From contig CM043699.1 of the NCBI GenBank assembly GCA_023935145.1, positions 125,687,036 through 125,751,035 of the forward strand: DNA of 64,000 nucleotides, written 5' to 3'. How positions within the stretch are numbered: position 1 is the stretch's first letter; every line of letters begins with the position of its first letter. The position numbers were made by a program, and so were the translations under genes. This stretch comes from Bretschneidera sinensis. Its lineage: Eukaryota > Streptophyta > Magnoliopsida > Brassicales > Akaniaceae. Below the pieces are notes generated by a model. That model searched no databases, had not been told where the DNA came from, and was given only the letters and a program-made list of their open reading frames with translations. Of this stretch, positions 10,221 through 21,629 are shown one piece after another.

Positions 10221-10804
10221 CATAGCAGACTTAGAAGAGCCATAAGATGGAGTATAATTGACATCAGAGTTATTTGTCCTGCTACATGTATGCATAAGAT
10301 CATTTTAGAGGACAGTGCCAAACCTGTGAGAGAAGCTCAAATGAGACTACACCCTAACCTACAAGCGGTAGTGAATAAAGAAATTTTAAAATTCCTGGAT
10401 GCAGGAGTTATCTACCCTATTTCAGAGTGTAGATGGGTTAGTCTAGTTCATGTTGTGCCTAAGAAGTCTAGGATTACAGTGGTGCAAAACGATAAGAATG
10501 CAAAGATCTACAAAGAATGCACTAAGCATTACCATGAACAAGGCCTATCCGTAAGTCTCTTTATCTTGGAATGAAAGTTCTTTTGCTTAACACTCGTTTC
10601 AAATTATTTCTAGGAAAATTAAAGTCAAGATGGTGCGGACCGTTTTCGATTTTTTCTCATGGAGTAGTAAAATTGCTGAACCCAAAGACTCAAGTGACAT
10701 TCAAGGTCAATGGGTATCGTGTGAAGCCTTACTTGGAAAGAGTCCATGAGAAAGGGGTTATTGAGTGCATTGAGGTGCACTTGGTGGGAGGCAACCCACC
10801 CATT
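10221..10804 (+). pseudogene. pol: Athila pol remnant: RT N-terminus fused to integrase C-terminus
   Basis: The reading starts mid-pol (ADLRRAIRWSIID), then CMHKIILEDSAKPVREAQMR, KEILKFLDAGVIYPIS and HVVPKKSRITVV, the conserved start of Athila RT. At about 10492-10500 it passes without frame loss into KIYKECTKHYHEQ, which belongs near the integrase C-terminus. After one stop (about 10572) it continues as KVLLLNTRFKLFLGKLKSRW and FKVNGYRVKPYL. RT catalytic motifs, RNase H and the integrase core are deleted. The left end is cut by element B. Confidence 0.8.
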
Positions 10805-12062
10805 TGATAGAGTATACTTTCTGCTCTTTCATTTTCATCGTTCCCTTCTAAATATTTTTCTAAAGGTGTGTTTGATTTCATACATTGAGGACAATGTTTA
10901 GTTTAGGTTTGGGGGTGCAATTAGAACTTTTTGAGACAAAATTTTCATGCTACAATTTGTTTTATGGTTAGTAATCAAGTCTTTTATGCACGTTGAGTTT
11001 AGTTTCTTTAACACTGACAAGTTGTTGTGAGGATTGATGCATATTCATATTCTATAGACCGTGCTCTTGATGTTGATATTGAGATGAACCTATATCTAAT
11101 GATTGAGAATCAAATAGTGGAGACTACCTAGTGAGTTATTTGAGCCATAAGCGTCTTATTATGAGAGTTAGTTTCTTGGTACTCTTAAACACTCTTTGTT
11201 ATGACCTTAATTGTTAGATGATCTTTATAGGTTTTGCATTGAATGCTAGGATTATATAACTCACTTGAAGTACCATGTTGTGTATTCTTATTATTTTAGT
11301 TAAATGACTTGAGTAAGAAGTTTGAGTATGTGCCTATCGTTATACGCCCTAGTTGCCACTGTCTCTAGAGAAAAATCCAAATTCTTATTAAAAAAAAGAA
11401 AAAAAAAGTAAAAAAAGAAAAAAAAAAGGATATATGTATACGAGAAGCATGTCAAAAAGGGATTTGGTTAGACAAGAAAGAGGACTTAAGATACTTCAAG
11501 GGTATTGAAGTCGCTCATATAAAAAGTTGAGAAGAAAGAGCTTTGGTGTAAATCAGGTTCGGCCAACCATGCCCATCTATGCACAGGTTCATACTTAATA
11601 TGTTTTGCTTGAGGTGTTTGACTAGGGTATGATGTAGGCGATGTGACAGCTTTGCAATCCTAACATTTGATTCCTTTCATGAGATCTATTTTTGCTAACA
11701 TATGAGCGTTCTTTGATGATATCCATATTCATATGCGAATTTATATTTGAAATTTCTTGTTTACATAACTTCTACTTGCATATTCTTGATGAGTGTTTGA
11801 AACCTAGGTTCGGTGTGCTTAATGAGTGAATCATGTAAGGCCTAGAGTCGGAGCGAATCCGGATTCTTGACGTTAGGTTTATGGGTAATTGACGTGAGGT
11901 GTTTTGAGCGTTGGAATATGGATGTGTGATGTGTACTTGATTTAAGCAATGAATTGTGAAGTGTTGAGATTGTGAACATAATTGTTCATAAGATATCTAG
12001 TTATTAGGTGCACGATCCTGAATAAGTTCGACCAACATCTTGCTAAGACGTTAAAGAAAGCG
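10780..12062 (+). repeat. Tandem duplication, unit 1 (about 1283 bp), Athila 3' region
   Basis: Begins CTTGGTGGGAGGCAACCCAC and repeats in direct orientation at 12063 with an offset of 1283 bp. It contains the GGTGGG-AGGCAA-CCCACC stem-loop, an internal PPT-like TTTAGGTTTGGGGGTG at about 10902-10917, an A-rich AAAAAAAGAAAA tract (11390-11430), and no ORF. The end of unit 1 (GACGTTAAAGAAAGCG, about 12046-12062) is absent at the end of unit 2. Confidence 0.85.
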
Positions 12063-13270
12063 CTTGGTGGGAGGCAACCCACCAATTTGATAGAGTACGT
12101 TTTCTGCTCTTTCATTTTCATTGTTCCCTTCTAAATGTTTTTCTAAAGGTGTGTTTGATTTCATACATTGAGGACAATGTTTAGTTTAGGTTTAGGGGTG
12201 CAATTAGAACTTGTTGAGACAAACTTTTCATGCTACAATTTGTTTTATGGATAGTAATCAAGTCTTTTATGTACATTGAGTTTAGTTTCTTTAACACTGA
12301 CAAGTTGTTGTGAGGATTGATGCATATTCATATTCTGTAGACCGTGCTCTTGATGTTGATATTGAGATGAACCTAGATCTAATGATTGAGAATCAAATAG
12401 TGGAGACTACCTAGTGAGTTATTTGAGCCATAAGCGTCTTATTATGAGAGTTAGTTTCTTGGTACTCTTAAACACTCTTCGTTATGACCTTAATTGTTAG
12501 ATGATCTCTATAGGTTTTGCACTGAATACTAGGATTATATAACTCACTTGAAGTATCATGTTGTGTATTCTCATTATTTTAGTTGAATGACTTGAGTAAA
12601 ATGTTTGAGTATGTGTCTATCGTTATACGGCCTAGTTGCCACTGTCTCTATAGAAAGATCCAAATTCCTATTCAAAAAAATATAAAGTAAAAAAAAAGAA
12701 GAAAAAAAAGAATATATATATGTGTGTGTCAAAAAGGGATTTGGTTAGACAAGAAAAAGGACTTGAGATACTTCAAGGGTATTGAAGTCGCTCTTATAAA
12801 GAGTTGAAAAGAAAAAGCTTTGGTTAGGTTCGGCCAACCACGTTCATCTATGCATAGGTTCATATTCAATATGTTTTGCTTGAGGTGTTTGACTAAGGTA
12901 TGATATAGGCAATGTGATAGTTTGCAATCCTAACATTTGATTCCTTTCATGAGATCTATTTTTGCGAATATATGAGCGTTCTTTGATGATATCCATATTC
13001 ATATGTTAATTTATATTTGAAATTTCTTGTTTACATAACTTCTATTCACATATGCTTAATGAGTGTTTGAAACCTAGGTTCGGTGTGCTTAATGAGTGAA
13101 TCCTGTGAGGCCTAGAGTCGAAGCGAATTCAGATTCTTGACGTTAGGTTTGGGGGTAACTGACGTGAGGTGTTTTGAGCATTGGAATATGGATGTTCGAT
13201 GTGTACTTGATTTGAGCAATGAATTGTGAAGTGTTGAGACTGTTAACATAATTGTGCATAAGATATCTAG
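12063..13270 (+). repeat. Tandem duplication, unit 2, Athila 3' region
   Basis: Second copy of the 10780 unit, a few percent diverged by eye, with the PPT-like motif changed to TTTAGGGGTG and a different A-rich spacer (12675-12715). Similarity ends near AAGATATCTAG (about 13270), after which unique sequence leads to the PPT. Confidence 0.85.
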
Positions 13271-13361
13271 ATATAAGTCATAATAAGAATTAAGGCATGA
13301 GGGTTTTGTTGATTTAAGTTTTTAGTTTTCTTTTAGTTTTGCTTGAGGACTAGCAAAATCT

Positions 13362-13376
13362 AAGTTTGGGGGTATT
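13362..13376 (+). other. Polypurine tract of element C
   Basis: AAGTTTGGGGGTATT directly precedes the LTR start TGATGAATG, preceded by GCTTGAGGACTAGCAAAATC, the usual Athila context. Confidence 0.8.
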
Positions 13377-15121
13377 TGATGAATGAATATTTGTCCTAGT
13401 ATTTTGTATGTTTTTCAAGTATTTATTTATATGTTTAGCTTAGGAATTTTTTACTTTGAGTTGTTTTTCGTTGTTTTACAGGTTCACAAGCACATGGAAA
13501 GGAGTTTCACTAAATTGCCAGAATTGCCTATACAGATCAGTAATTTTGGCGGATTAAACTGTATTGATTCAGGAAGAACCAGGGGATGAGCTATATATTC
13601 TTGAAAAGATCTGGATGTCTATTTTCTGGAGAATTTTACGGCTTGTAAATATGATTTTTCTAGAGAAAGTTATGGCAGTTTTAATAGACAAAGGTCAGCA
13701 TAGCAGAAGTGGTTTTTGCGGATTAAACTGTATTGATTCAGGAAGAACCAAGAGATGAGTCATAAATTCTTGAAAGATCTGGATGTTTATTTTCTGGAGA
13801 ATTTTAAGGCTCGTAAATATGATTTTTCTAGAGAAAGTTATGGCAGTTTTAGTAGACAAAGGTCAGGCTGTGCATGATTTCAGCGTGGCAGATGTGAAGG
13901 AGCTATTAAATTATGATTTTTTTTAGGATTTGCACAGGCTGGATAGCAGCATAACCGAACCAGTTCTTGACAGTAAAAACCTAGCCTGGATAGCAGTAAA
14001 CACATGTCCTGGACAGCAGCAAAACTGGGTCTAGACAGCAGCAGAACCGGGCTTGGATAGCAGCAGAAGCACACGGCCTGAACAGAAACCCTAGGGCAAT
14101 TTTTCTGTCTACAAAGTCGTCTCCATATAGCTATATGTAGGAATTTTAGACTTAGAGAGGGGGGGGAGGCAGTTCTTGGAGAGATATTATCAAGAGGAGT
14201 TTTGAAAGATTGAAGGAGGAGATGGTTTCTTTCACCAAGACAGCTTATCAAGAGATTGAAGATGACAATCAATCGCTTCAAGACTTTAAGGATTTATCTT
14301 GTAATTCGGGAAGAAATTCTATCTTTGCTCATTTTGTCCTTTAGTATGCTTGTAACCCTAGTATTTGAATTCTGTAATTGGGATTTAAACATGAGCAGCT
14401 GAACGCATTATTGGGCGTTTGGCTTAACTGCCTTGATTGTTTTGGATATTTTGGTTGATTTAGTTTTATGAAATTTTCCAAATTATTTCTTATTCCATAT
14501 CCTTCATACCTTTGATTATTGCTTGTGGATTGGCCATCTATTATTGATAGTCAAGGTTAATATTCAAAATTAGGTTGGGGACAAATCATCTAGACCTAAT
14601 TAAGCTTTCTTGAATAGGAATTTAAATCAGGATTCAAATCAAATTGTGATTTAGGTGGTTGCATTTTCCTTATACTTAATTTAACTAATTAATTGATGAA
14701 TATGATCCATGGGATTTAATTAATTAGTTATAAATTGAGAATAAACACGATCAATGGCATTTTCTAGTCTTAGCAGAAATACCAATAATCTTGGTTGTTG
14801 ATTATTTCTTTATATTCAACAAATGTTCCAATTCATGATTGGATAGCAGGTTAAACTTCCAATTGTTCTCATTGATTATACTCATCTCTTCATAATTCAT
14901 TTTGTTTAATTTACTTAATTGTTTTTATTTCAATTTTCTCTTCACCAATCTTTTAATTAGAGTGTTTAAGATTTAATTTCAGAGTTTGTTTTAGTAATTT
15001 TAAGAAAGTAATTTAGGATCTAAACCACTACAATTCCTTGAGAGATCGACCTCAAAAGTAAACTCATCGCAATACTATTTGTGATTCGTGCGCTTGCGAG
15101 CATTTAAAATTTGCACATCCA
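13377..15121 (+). repeat. Shared LTR of element C (1745 bp)
   Basis: Starts TGATGAATGAATATTTG after the PPT and ends ..GCACATCCA five bases before the PBS. It belongs to a different Athila subfamily from the A/B/D LTRs and lacks the CGCTCGATCG palindromes. A ~185-bp internal direct duplication is visible (GCGGATTAAACTGTATTGA at about 13549 and again at about 13718). A 14-bp motif GGATAGCAGCAGAA and variants recur at about 13940-14070. Confidence 0.8.
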
Positions 15122-15126
15122 ATTTC

Positions 15127-15144
15127 TGGCGCTGTTGCCGTGGA
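15127..15144 (+). other. Primer-binding site after shared LTR of element C
   Basis: TGGCGCTGTTGCCGTGGA, two mismatches from the tRNA-Asp PBS of Athila elements. Confidence 0.78.
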
Positions 15145-15360
15145 ATTGGCATTTAATTCTTTAGTTATTTTCTTTGTTTTTGTTTTTGTTTTTATTTCTT
15201 TTCTTTTCTTTCTTTAGGCATAATTTTTATTTCTTTTATTTCATCAAATTTTCTTTATTTGCTTCTTGATTTTCTTGATTTAAATTGGCTTTAATTTGTT
15301 TCTTGATTTTGGCTCTCTTGATTCCTAGTAGTTTAATTTTTCTTTTGTTTTCTTCAGGTA
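15145..15360 (+). other. 5' leader of second internal region of element C
   Basis: T-rich untranslated stretch (TTTTGTTTTTGTTTTTATTTC and similar) between PBS and the gag ATG at 15361; no gene seen. Confidence 0.6.
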
Positions 15361-15997
15361 CATGCACGGTAGAAGATCCCAAGGGAGAAATCTAGTGCCA
15401 GCAATAGACAACATCTATAGGCTAAGGGAGATGTTACAGCCTACAGAAGAAGAAGAAAAGGTTATGGGAATAGAAAAAGAGGAGCCTGAAAGAATGGAAT
15501 GAGCTGAAAGAAAAATTATGATGCAGGAGTATGCAAGGCCGATCATCAGCACTTCCATATCTTGCATCCAATTGGGCAAAGCTGCACGGAATTATGAGAT
15601 AACAATTTGTGTCATTCTTATGATAGATGCCAAAAGCTTGGTGCTCTGTCCCGAAGGCATATGATGCCCCTTAACCCGATTCTTGTCATTGAAATAATTG
15701 ATTGTTGGGGGATCGATTTTACAGGACCCTTTCCACCTTCCTTTGGGTATCTATATATCTTGCTTGCAGTGGACTATGTATCCAAATAGGTAGAGGCTGT
15801 GGCGTGCCGAAATAACAATAACAACACTATTGTCAAATTTCTTAAGGAAAATAATTTCTCCAAATTTGGCACGCCTCAGGCTATGATTAGTGATCAAAAC
15901 ACTCATTTTTGTAACTGTTCTTTTGAGGCTTTGATGTGTAGGTATGGAGTGCACCACAAGGTCGTTACTACCTACTACCCACAGACAACTCCAGAAT
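15361..15997 (+). pseudogene. gag-pol: Athila gag start fused to integrase core fragment
   Basis: ATG at 15361 gives MHGRRSQGRNLVPAIDNIYR; a stop follows at about 15502, and gag-like sequence (EYARPIISTSISCIQL) continues to about 15600. It then joins integrase: [31 protein letters not shown] (first catalytic Asp), a stop at 15787, then QAMISDQNTHFCN (second Asp) and TYYPQTT. It is cut at 15997 before the catalytic Glu by the end of element D. About 4 kb of gag-PR-RT is missing. Confidence 0.8.
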
Positions 15998-17782
15998 CTT
16001 AATAGCACAACACTTACTTCTTCAGTTAATGCTACTGTTTCATGCTCTTGAAACTTTCTCTTATAAGTGCAACAATCTTTTAGGAACTTAGCATAGGCAT
16101 GTATTTGATGAATTGCATCTAATAAAGGAATATTAATTTCAACTTTCAGCAAGGTTTCAAAAATATCAATCAGTTTATTTTCTTTCTTTAGTTTTACTAA
16201 CCTTTGCGGGAAGGGTTGAGCATTCACCTTCTTCGTTTCACTTACCTTTGATGCCAACGGTTTCCCTTTGATGCTGTTGCAGACTCATCGGACCCTATCA
16301 CCTTGCCATTTCTCAAAGTTGTGACAGCCTTCAGTTGTTGATGCCCCCTAGGGTTGGGTAATGTTTGAGCTGGAAGCTCACCTTGCTTTCTGCCACTTAG
16401 CTCTTTAGCCAGTTGTCCCATTTGTACCTCTAGCCATTGTATGGCTTGTTCATATTTTTTGTTGTGGTTTGTCTGAGTTCAGTCCGGAATTGCCTTTCAT
16501 CTGCCATGAACTGATCGTATGAGGTCATTAATTACTGCTGTTGAGTGGCCAATTGTCTCACAAGACTTTCGAGGTCATTTTTCTTTGTTTCGGGGGCAGT
16601 ATAGGCTACTGGTTGGGAGTTTCATTGCTGCCCTTGCTAGTTAAGGGTATTTTGATTGTTGGTCTAAGAGAAATTTGGGTGGTTTCGCCATCCAGGGTTG
16701 TAAGTGTTTGCATATGGGTTGTTCTTTAGTGGATAGTTGTTAGGTCCCACGTAATTTGCTTGTTCCGGATCTACAAATGAACACAAAGGACAAGTATCAG
16801 TATTATGATCAAATTGGGAACATATCGCACATACCTGGAGTGGTGTAGCTGATAGGCTAGATGAGGTATTCTGAGCAGCCATGGCTTTAACCAACAGGTC
16901 TAGTTTCTTTTCCATAGCAGCTATTTGAGGAGAAGATGCTCCATTTAAATTGACCTCATACGTACCCTTACTCTTGGTTACATGTCTACCTCTAGAGGAA
17001 AACTGCTGAGTGGGTTCACTTAGGGTTTCGAAGAGCTCCATAGCTTCTTCACTGCTTTTCTCTATCAGCACTCCTCCACAACCTAAATCAACAATGTTTT
17101 TGTTAGTATCACTCAAACCTTCATAAAAAGCTTGTACCAATTCATCTTGAGGTAGGTTGTGATGTGGGCATTTGAGTAGTAGCTTGTTGAAGTGTCCCCA
17201 CGCTTGGAAGAAGAAGTCCCCATCCTTTTGTTGGAAAAACTGAATCTCTTTCCTCATTTGCCTCATCTTTTGGGCTGGGAAAAACTTCCTTAGGAATTTG
17301 CTAGCCAACTCCTCCCAAGTGTGGATAGAAACTGCAGGCAAAGAATTGTACCACAGTTTAGCATTATCTTTTAAGGAAAAAGGGAACATAATTAACCTTA
17401 TTCCTTCTTGGTCTAGGCCTCGGATGTGCTGGAACTTGCAAAGGTCGAAGAACTTTCGAAGGTGCAAGTGTGGATCCTCATTAGGTGTACCCCTAAAGTG
17501 AGTTAATGCACTAAATATTTCCAGAGATATGTAGTAGTTACCCTCCGCCTCAGGTTGATATGCAATACATGATGGCTGGTCAAGGTTCCATGGGATGAAG
17601 GATTGCTTCATCGGTACTCGTGCAGGTGGTTGCTAGTTTTCGAGCTGTTCTGCCATGGGTGCTTCGTTCTCGAATTCTTCTTCGTTCTCCTCGAAGTTGT
17701 TTCTAAGCCTTTGTCGGATGGTCCGCTCAAGCTCGGGATCGAGGGGAAAGAATGTTGGATGTCGGGATTGAAGTCCGTGTAT
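15998..17782 (-). pseudogene. gag-pro: Athila-type gag and partial protease of element D
   Basis: Aligns codon for codon with the gag of A. The start codon is changed to ATA (minus strand, 17780-17782; IHGLQSRHPTFFPLD), and a stop lies in the early part (about 17634). A long open stretch (16664-17611) then carries the Gag core MFPFSLKDNAKLWYNSLP, QAFYEGLSD and an intact CCHC knuckle CAICSQFDHNTDTCPLC. Downstream, shorter frames hold QMGQLAKELS-type sequence, NGKVIGSDE-like and KVEINIPLLDAI. The protease stops after LTEEVSVVLL at about 15998, before the DLGAS active site. Confidence 0.82.
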
Positions 17783-18053
17783 AAATCAGGTAAACCAGCT
17801 TCAGTGCAGTAGTTCAACTCTGCTACTGGGGTAACTCTCTGCCCTAATTGCGCTCGATCGCACAAGTGGGTGCACTCAATCGCAAGTATCACAGAAAGTT
17901 CTGTTGATGCCCTGAAACAGAAAGTAAATTGATTAGGGTTTGATAAAAATAAAGATGATAAACAGAAACTAAATTTTTTTTAGAAAAATTGAAGTATAAG
18001 AATAACGATGATTAAACTAAACGAAAGTAATTCTAAAAGGAAATTTAGCACAA
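17783..18053 (-). other. 5' leader of element D
   Basis: Untranslated; contains palindrome words GCGCTCGATCGCA and GCACTCAATCGCA at about 17849-17886, at the same places as in A's leader. Confidence 0.65.
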
Positions 18054-18071
18054 TCCCCGGCAACGTTGCTA
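18054..18071 (-). other. Primer-binding site of element D
   Basis: Minus-strand TAGCAACGTTGCCGGGGA beside the LTR, a mutated tRNA-Asp PBS; the GCCGGGGA half is intact. Confidence 0.7.
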
Positions 18072-18077
18072 AAAACT

Positions 18078-19401
18078 TGTTGTAAGTTTATCTACCTAAA
18101 TAAATAAGTAAATAACCGTACAGTTTTACTTGCAAGTGCACAAGGTCAATAGTAGCATAGTGTGCAAATGCGAGATCATTTCCACAGGGATTGGTGAATT
18201 TCGGTTTTAGAATCAGTTTCTTAATAATAAAAAAATAGAATTAACAGTTGAGTATGATTTTAATAATAATAAGGACATAGAGCTTTGATATCCACCTATA
18301 ATTATACTTTCCCAACGAGTAATATGTCAATGCACTAGCCTTACCATGAATACCTAATGGTTGCCAACCTAAGGGCATGGTATCTACTTCTTAAGCTATT
18401 GATTTCCCTAATCACCGAGTTAGACATGGTATCTACTCTAACTCTTTTCTTTCCTAATGGATTCAGTATGGTATCTACTGAGTTGTCCTTTAAGAGAGCA
18501 TAAGATTTATGGAAATCGATAACCACATGAGACCTAGGGCATGGTATCTACTCTCAGTTTTCCCATGTTGATTAACCCAAGAATTCGGTGTGGATTTCTT
18601 TTGTTACTATTGTCAGACCCAGGACTCGGTCATCCAAATTGGTCTAACTAACTAATCCATACCATATACACATATTGATCAGATATACACATATGAGAAA
18701 TTTAAATAAACACAAGCATTAATCAAGTTAAGCATCATAATCAAGGTTATTGCAAAGATAATCAATGAATGTATATATGGGAAAGCATAACTAGGGCTTC
18801 AATCGAGTCCTATAAAGAGTTAGTTATATATGCTGTCTAAGATAAGCATCATAACATAAACTAAACATAAAATATAAAACCCGAAGAATATTGTAGAGAT
18901 GGGTTGTCAATCATCTCCAAAGCTTACAACTCCGAGCTAAGCAAAAGATAAAAGAAGATATGTATTTTGTGTGTTTACAGGTGTATTTATAGGGTTTGAA
19001 TAACCCTAGAAGACTCTGCAAACCTTAAACTTCCTAAAATGTAAAACCTCCTTTATTTCCAAAACTGGTTCTGCCGTTTTACTGTTCACGCCCGTACATG
19101 TGCGCTCGATCGCATTCGTTGTGCACCCAATCGCAAGGCTGTGCTCGATCCTTCTTTGTGTGCGCACGAGCGCTGATGCGCTCAATCGCACCCAATAGTG
19201 CGCTCGATCGCACTTTAGCCAGCAGTTGCTCCAGGATTTCCAGATTTCTTCCTTTAGGTGCCAAAAATGCTTCTTTTTCTCCAAGACCCTATAAAAACAT
19301 GTGAAACACAGAAATAAAGTAAAATTGACTAAATTAACATAACTAAGGATTTAACAAATGTAAATAAAGGGGCTTAAATATGGATATTTATGCACCTATC
19401 A
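18078..19401 (-). repeat. 5' LTR of element D
   Basis: Minus-strand TGATAGGTGCATAAATA at 19401 to ..AACA at 18078. The U3 palindrome cluster lies at 19098-19215 and includes TGCGCTCGATCGCA twice. Confidence 0.85.
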
Positions 19402-19881
19402 TCACACACAAAAGGGAACTTGTAAATAGAGAAATTAAGGGACCAATGGAGAGATTGTAGGAATCAAATTAAGATAGGGGTTTAATAGCAATTCTAAAAT
19501 CCTAGAGCCTTTAGGAGTAAAGGTTCTATATAACGAGGGCTTCTACTTGATAGAAACCATAAGAATCATAATTTAATTCTTGAAATCAGATCTAAAACTC
19601 TGTCTACAAGCCATAGACGAAAATTATATGGAGCTAGCATTTAATAATTTTTTATCACCTTAATTGGAAAACTCTATTTGTGTTGCTACGTTGAGTACTT
19701 GAACTACTTGTTGATTCATCTCCAAAAGAATCAACTAGAATCTTCCTTGACGTATAAACCCTAACCTTGTATGGAGATTAATTTGTCTATCATTCTATTA
19801 GATTCTCTTTTGGTGAATGTTTATTGGAATAGTTTAAAATTTTTAAAATTTGTTACATTACCTATGCTGGTAGACTTATAG
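19402..19881 (+). repeat. Copia-type 5' LTR remnant E
   Basis: Aligns, in inverse orientation, with 38140-38611 (shared blocks: AGGGCTTCTAYTTGATAGAAAC, CATAATTTAATYTT, CCTTGTATGGAGATTAATTT). It is followed at once by a copia-type PBS. The left end is interrupted by element D. It is strongly diverged from the inverted copy, so this is an old element. Confidence 0.6.
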
Positions 19882-19894
19882 TGGTATCAAGGCC
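19882..19894 (+). other. Copia-type PBS (initiator tRNA-Met)
   Basis: TGGTATCAAGGCC, close to TGGTATCAGAGC used by most plant copia and chromovirus elements, directly after LTR E. Confidence 0.6.
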
Positions 19895-21629
19895 AACTAT
19901 ATGAATTATTTAAATGATTTTAATTCTATTGTCGTGGCTTTAAAAGCTATGGTCTTAAAAATTCTATAGACTACAAATTGAAAAATCTAAAAGTTAGATT
20001 AGGGTTTATGAAACCATAGGTCAAGAGAATTCAAGAAAGAGTTCTAGAATTGTTTATTGTCATCTAATGAAAATAAAATTGTTGTAGGTTGTTTTTGAAA
20101 CATATTAAACCAATAGAGAGTGATTAAAATTAAATTTGATGATGAAAATATGTTTTTACATCAAAAGAGTATCATTTTGGAAGTGAAAAAAATGAAGAAA
20201 AAAATGCATGAAAAACCTAAAACTCGTGCGCTCGATCGAAAACTGGACCCTTCAAACCTGATCAAAATTTAGGCTCAAACTTTTTCTAATTGATTCAAAT
20301 GAGGTCCCAATCGACTTGATCATTCTGATCTGATGAAAAACTCATTCTAAATCGGATTGCGGCATTTTCGAAAGCATTAGAAAGATACGAATGTATAGCT
20401 AAATAGTCCACTAACCATGCTTCAAAATTCAATGTATTGTTTCAGCTATGTTTAAAAAATTGGACAGTGTTCAAATAAAAAAAAACAGTTTTTTTTTTTC
20501 CAAATTTCACGTGTTTTTCTCGTTCTTGAGATTTCAAATTCATTTTTTACTTGAAATTTGAAATTCAACTTTTAGTCGACTAAATAAATGATTTTTTATT
20601 GTAAAAATACATATTTTGGTTAATTAAAATTTGTTCTTAATTTTGGAATAAAGTTTTAAGAAATTGAAGTTTGATTAAAAATTGAAACTACAAAATCCTT
20701 CTTACATTAGAATTATGAATTCTGATAAACAAGAAATCTTAATCTTATTTGGAATGGGATTAAGAAACTTTTCTGGAAACCTAATGGGATTATGATTGCA
20801 ATCTACGAAAAATAGCCATAACTAGAATAGTTTTGATCTTGTTTATTTATGCAATTTAGTTATATGAGTGGATGACTATTGGACTTAGACCTCAGTAATT
20901 GGTTAAATTTAATGCTATTATTTTTTGTTGTTTAATTTTAAATGAGTTGTGCATACTTTACCTTTTCTTATTTCTCTAAATGTAAATTTCTATCTCCCTT
21001 CAATGTAATTTTCCTTGACTTTTGATCAAAGTTTCTTATATATATATAATATGTAAAGTTACTTAGATTTAGATAGGATTTTATTGAGGCATACCAAGGA
21101 GTGTGCAAGGAAGCATGGTGGACCGTTTGAAGATTGAAAAGCCATGAATGTATGGACCATGAATGTTGAATGTATGTGATATATTCATGAAATAATTACC
21201 TAGTGTCTGATTAAGTGATTTACTTTATTAGCTCAAGTAAATCACGCTTAGAAAGTCCATAGTCACCCATTAAGATATATATGCATGTGATGTGTGTACA
21301 TTTTGCATGCGATTTTATTATACATTGTTATATTTATTTGATGCATAATATATGATGAGATCTAAATCTTTCAGATGTAAATATTTAATATTAAGTTGTA
21401 AAAAAAAATAATTAGGAATGATTGTTTGTAGCCTTCCCCCATTATAGTCAATATGCAAAGTTTCTTATGTATGTAAATTTGTTGTGCTACACTTAAGGTT
21501 TACACCTGTAGGAAAATTAAATTGACTATTAAAAATATAATATATATATATATATATATATAAGGTAAACAAATTATACAACTTTGTTGCACAAACATAA
21601 AGGGTTATATCACTAATTTACACTTGTAA
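19895..21629 (+). other. AT-rich noncoding region, probable copia leader
   Basis: No ORF of note. If the copia element 21630-37379 is removed, this stretch joins 37380 onward and leads to plus-strand copia gag at 37741. It is therefore probably the leader of the element whose LTR is at 19402. A (TA)n microsatellite lies at 21541-21562, and one GCGCTCGATCG word at about 20227. Confidence 0.45.
21541..21562. repeat. (TA)11 microsatellite
   Basis: Uninterrupted TA dinucleotides. Confidence 0.95.

Larger units (their letters stand above)
10221..15997 (+). mobile_element. Athila element C, plus strand, tandem form sharing one LTR
   Basis: In order: truncated RT joined to the integrase C-terminus (10221-10804), a tandemly duplicated 3' region (10780-13270), PPT (13362-13376), a complete LTR (13377-15121), PBS (15127-15144), gag start (15361) and an integrase fragment (to 15997). 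One LTR with a PPT on its left and a PBS on its right serves two internal regions, as expected for an LTR-internal-LTR-internal tandem produced by unequal recombination. Both internal regions are gutted by deletions. Confidence 0.75.
15998..19401 (-). mobile_element. Athila-type element D, truncated in protease
   Basis: Minus-strand 5' LTR (18078-19401), PBS (18054-18071), leader, gag, and the beginning of protease, ending abruptly at 15997/15998 against plus-strand integrase. It is of the same family as A and B. No 3' half is present, so the join is a deletion or rearrangement rather than a clean insertion edge. Confidence 0.8.
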
